DNA from: Gemmatimonadota bacterium
GTDB lineage: Bacteria > Gemmatimonadota > Gemmatimonadetes > Gemmatimonadales > Gemmatimonadaceae
NCBI GenBank assembly: GCA_031127225.1
Contig: JARIEV010000017.1
Location: 1 to 35,622, forward strand
Reading direction: 5' to 3'
Length of the DNA: 35,622 nt
The notes beneath the pieces are model-generated. The model had not been told where the DNA came from, searched no databases, and worked only from the letters and a program-made list of their open reading frames with translations. Shown here in pieces: positions 34,602-35,622 of this stretch. Positions within the stretch are counted from its first letter, which is position 1; each line of letters starts with the position of its first letter. Position numbers and translations under genes: made by a program.

Positions 34602-35622
34602 ATGAGTCAGTTCGCGCCCACCTCCGATCAACGGCATACGGCCTCGCCGCCGCCGCACCTCGAGGCCTGGTCGCTGCCTCCGGGGTGGTCGTGGGGCGCC
34701 GAGGCTATTCAGCGGGAGCATCGGCACTATCAGGAAGTGGTCGATGCGCTGGGGCGGTCGCTGTCGCTGGTGAGCGCGCCGGATGCGACGCACGACGAGT
34801 GGCTCCAGCATGAGGCGCGGGCCTTGGCGCACCGGAATCACCCGTCGGTGCCCACGACGTACCACTACTGGGCGTCGTATGAGGAGAGCCGACGTGGACC
34901 GGGCTATCTGCGTCGGTGGATCGGCGGCGAGACGGTGTTCTCGCGCATCTCGCGGCTGGGCCCCGACGATGTGCCGTTCGCGCTGCAGGTGCTGCGCGAA
35001 GCGGGGAGCACGCTGGCCTATCTGCACGACACCGGGGCTGCCCACGGGGCGATCTCGGCCAGCACGGTGTGGCTGACGCCCGGCGGCCGGCTCTGGTTGC
35101 TGGGGTGGGAGTGGGTGCTGCCCCGCGATCAGCGCCCCGCCGGCTTGCAGCCGGATGCGGCGCACACGCCGTGGCCCCCCGAATGGGGACCGGGCGAGTG
35201 GCGCCCCACGCCGGCGTCTGATCAGTGGCAGCTCGCGGCGATGCTGTTCACCATGCTCACGGGGGAGACGCCGCCGGAGCGCGCCGTGCCGCCGCTCTCG
35301 CTGTTGCGCCCCGACTGTCCGCTCGCGCTGGGCGCGGTGCTCGAACGTGCCTTGGCCACCGATCCGGCCGATCGCTTCCCGAGCGTGGCGGCGATGCTGC
35401 GCGACATGGACCGGCACGTGTCGGTCCGTCCGGTGCTGATTGCGCCCGAGGGCGATGAGCTGCCAGCCGCGCTCGACTCCGCGGAGGCGCGCCTGCGCTG
35501 GGCCACCGCCGACGATTACGAGATTCTCGCGCCGCTGGGTAAGGGCATGTTCGGCAGTGTGTGGCGGGCGCGCGACCTCTCGCTCGCGCGCGAAGTCGCG
35601 ATCAAGGTGTTGCACCCGCACA
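34602..35622 (+). CDS. Ser/Thr protein kinase with N-terminal pseudokinase domain, 5' part
   Basis: The frame is open from ATG 34602 to the window edge (340 residues seen). Residues about 30-275 have the fold signs of a Hanks-type kinase: HRNHPSVPTTY after the C-helix, SDQWQLAAMLFTMLTGETPPE of helix F (Asp207) and DPADRFPS near the end (Arg258). The catalytic residues are missing: HRD-K-N is replaced by HGAISASTVWL at 148 and DFG by GWE at 168-170, and no beta3 Lys or Gly-rich loop is seen. A second kinase domain starts at residue 306 with YEILAPLGKGMFGSVWRA and AIK (Lys335), which looks active. The gene lies 28 nt after the histidine kinase and may be co-transcribed. Confidence 0.85.
   Translation, partial: MSQFAPTSDQRHTASPPPHLEAWSLPPGWSWGAEAIQREHRHYQEVVDALGRSLSLVSAPDATHDEWLQHEARALAHRNHPSVPTTYHYWASYEESRRGPGYLRRWIGGETVFSRISRLGPDDVPFALQVLREAGSTLAYLHDTGAAHGAISASTVWLTPGGRLWLLGWEWVLPRDQRPAGLQPDAAHTPWPPEWGPGEWRPTPASDQWQLAAMLFTMLTGETPPERAVPPLSLLRPDCPLALGAVLERALATDPADRFPSVAAMLRDMDRHVSVRPVLIAPEGDELPAALDSAEARLRWATADDYEILAPLGKGMFGSVWRARDLSLAREVAIKVLHPH

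Noticed and set aside
34545-35621. Minus-strand open frame opposite the Ser/Thr kinase
   Set aside because: Arg/Gln/His/Pro-rich, no family features, while the plus frame shows kinase-fold landmarks and a second kinase start.

Overview
The window is GC-rich, densely packed bacterial DNA. It carries about half of a purple-bacterial-type (type II reaction centre) photosynthesis gene cluster, joined to an ordinary chromosomal region with an efflux system and signalling kinases. The gene set and order, the split puhA and a pufB with two pufA genes point to Gemmatimonadota, most likely Gemmatimonas phototrophica or a close relative. In that lineage the cluster is thought to have come by horizontal transfer from a proteobacterium. 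The species call rests on remembered gene order and was not searched.

Left part (1-7098). The 3' end of lhaA/pucC is followed on the plus strand by puhA as two overlapping genes (membrane anchor, then cytoplasmic domain), then puhB and puhC; the last three junctions are 1-4 nt stop/start overlaps. A small lipoprotein gene of unknown function lies on the minus strand between puhC and the puf operon. The puf operon reads leftward as pufB - pufA1 - pufA2 - pufL - pufM - pufC. It has a hairpin between pufA2 and pufL and a terminator-like hairpin after pufC.

Middle part (7013-18304). bchO diverges from pufB. The leftward operon bchC-bchX-bchY-bchZ encodes the dehydrogenase and chlorin reductase that turn chlorophyllide into the bacteriochlorin ring, with crtF (carotenoid methyltransferase) upstream of it. 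Diverging from crtF is bchI-bchD-puhE: two magnesium chelatase subunits, then a reaction-centre assembly membrane protein. TGT-N12-ACA palindromes, the consensus of the PpsR/CrtJ repressor family, lie in all three promoter regions: pufB/bchO, bchC, and crtF/bchI.

Right part (18312-35622). A leftward gene set encodes a small secreted protein, a TolC-like outer-membrane channel, a MacA-like adaptor, one MacB-type ATPase and then six MacB/FtsX permeases. The permeases are three successive pairs of two subtypes (A-B, A-B, A-B). A strong hairpin separates the ATPase gene from the permeases. On the plus strand follow a very large NtrY-like histidine kinase and the start of a Ser/Thr protein kinase whose first kinase domain looks catalytically dead.

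No stretch over 300 bases lacks a gene. The longest gaps are 2903-3107 (hairpins, possible promoter), 6916-7098 (pufB/bchO promoters), 14366-14525 (crtF/bchI promoters) and 25849-25996 (hairpin). I saw no tRNA, rRNA, insertion sequence or CRISPR array.
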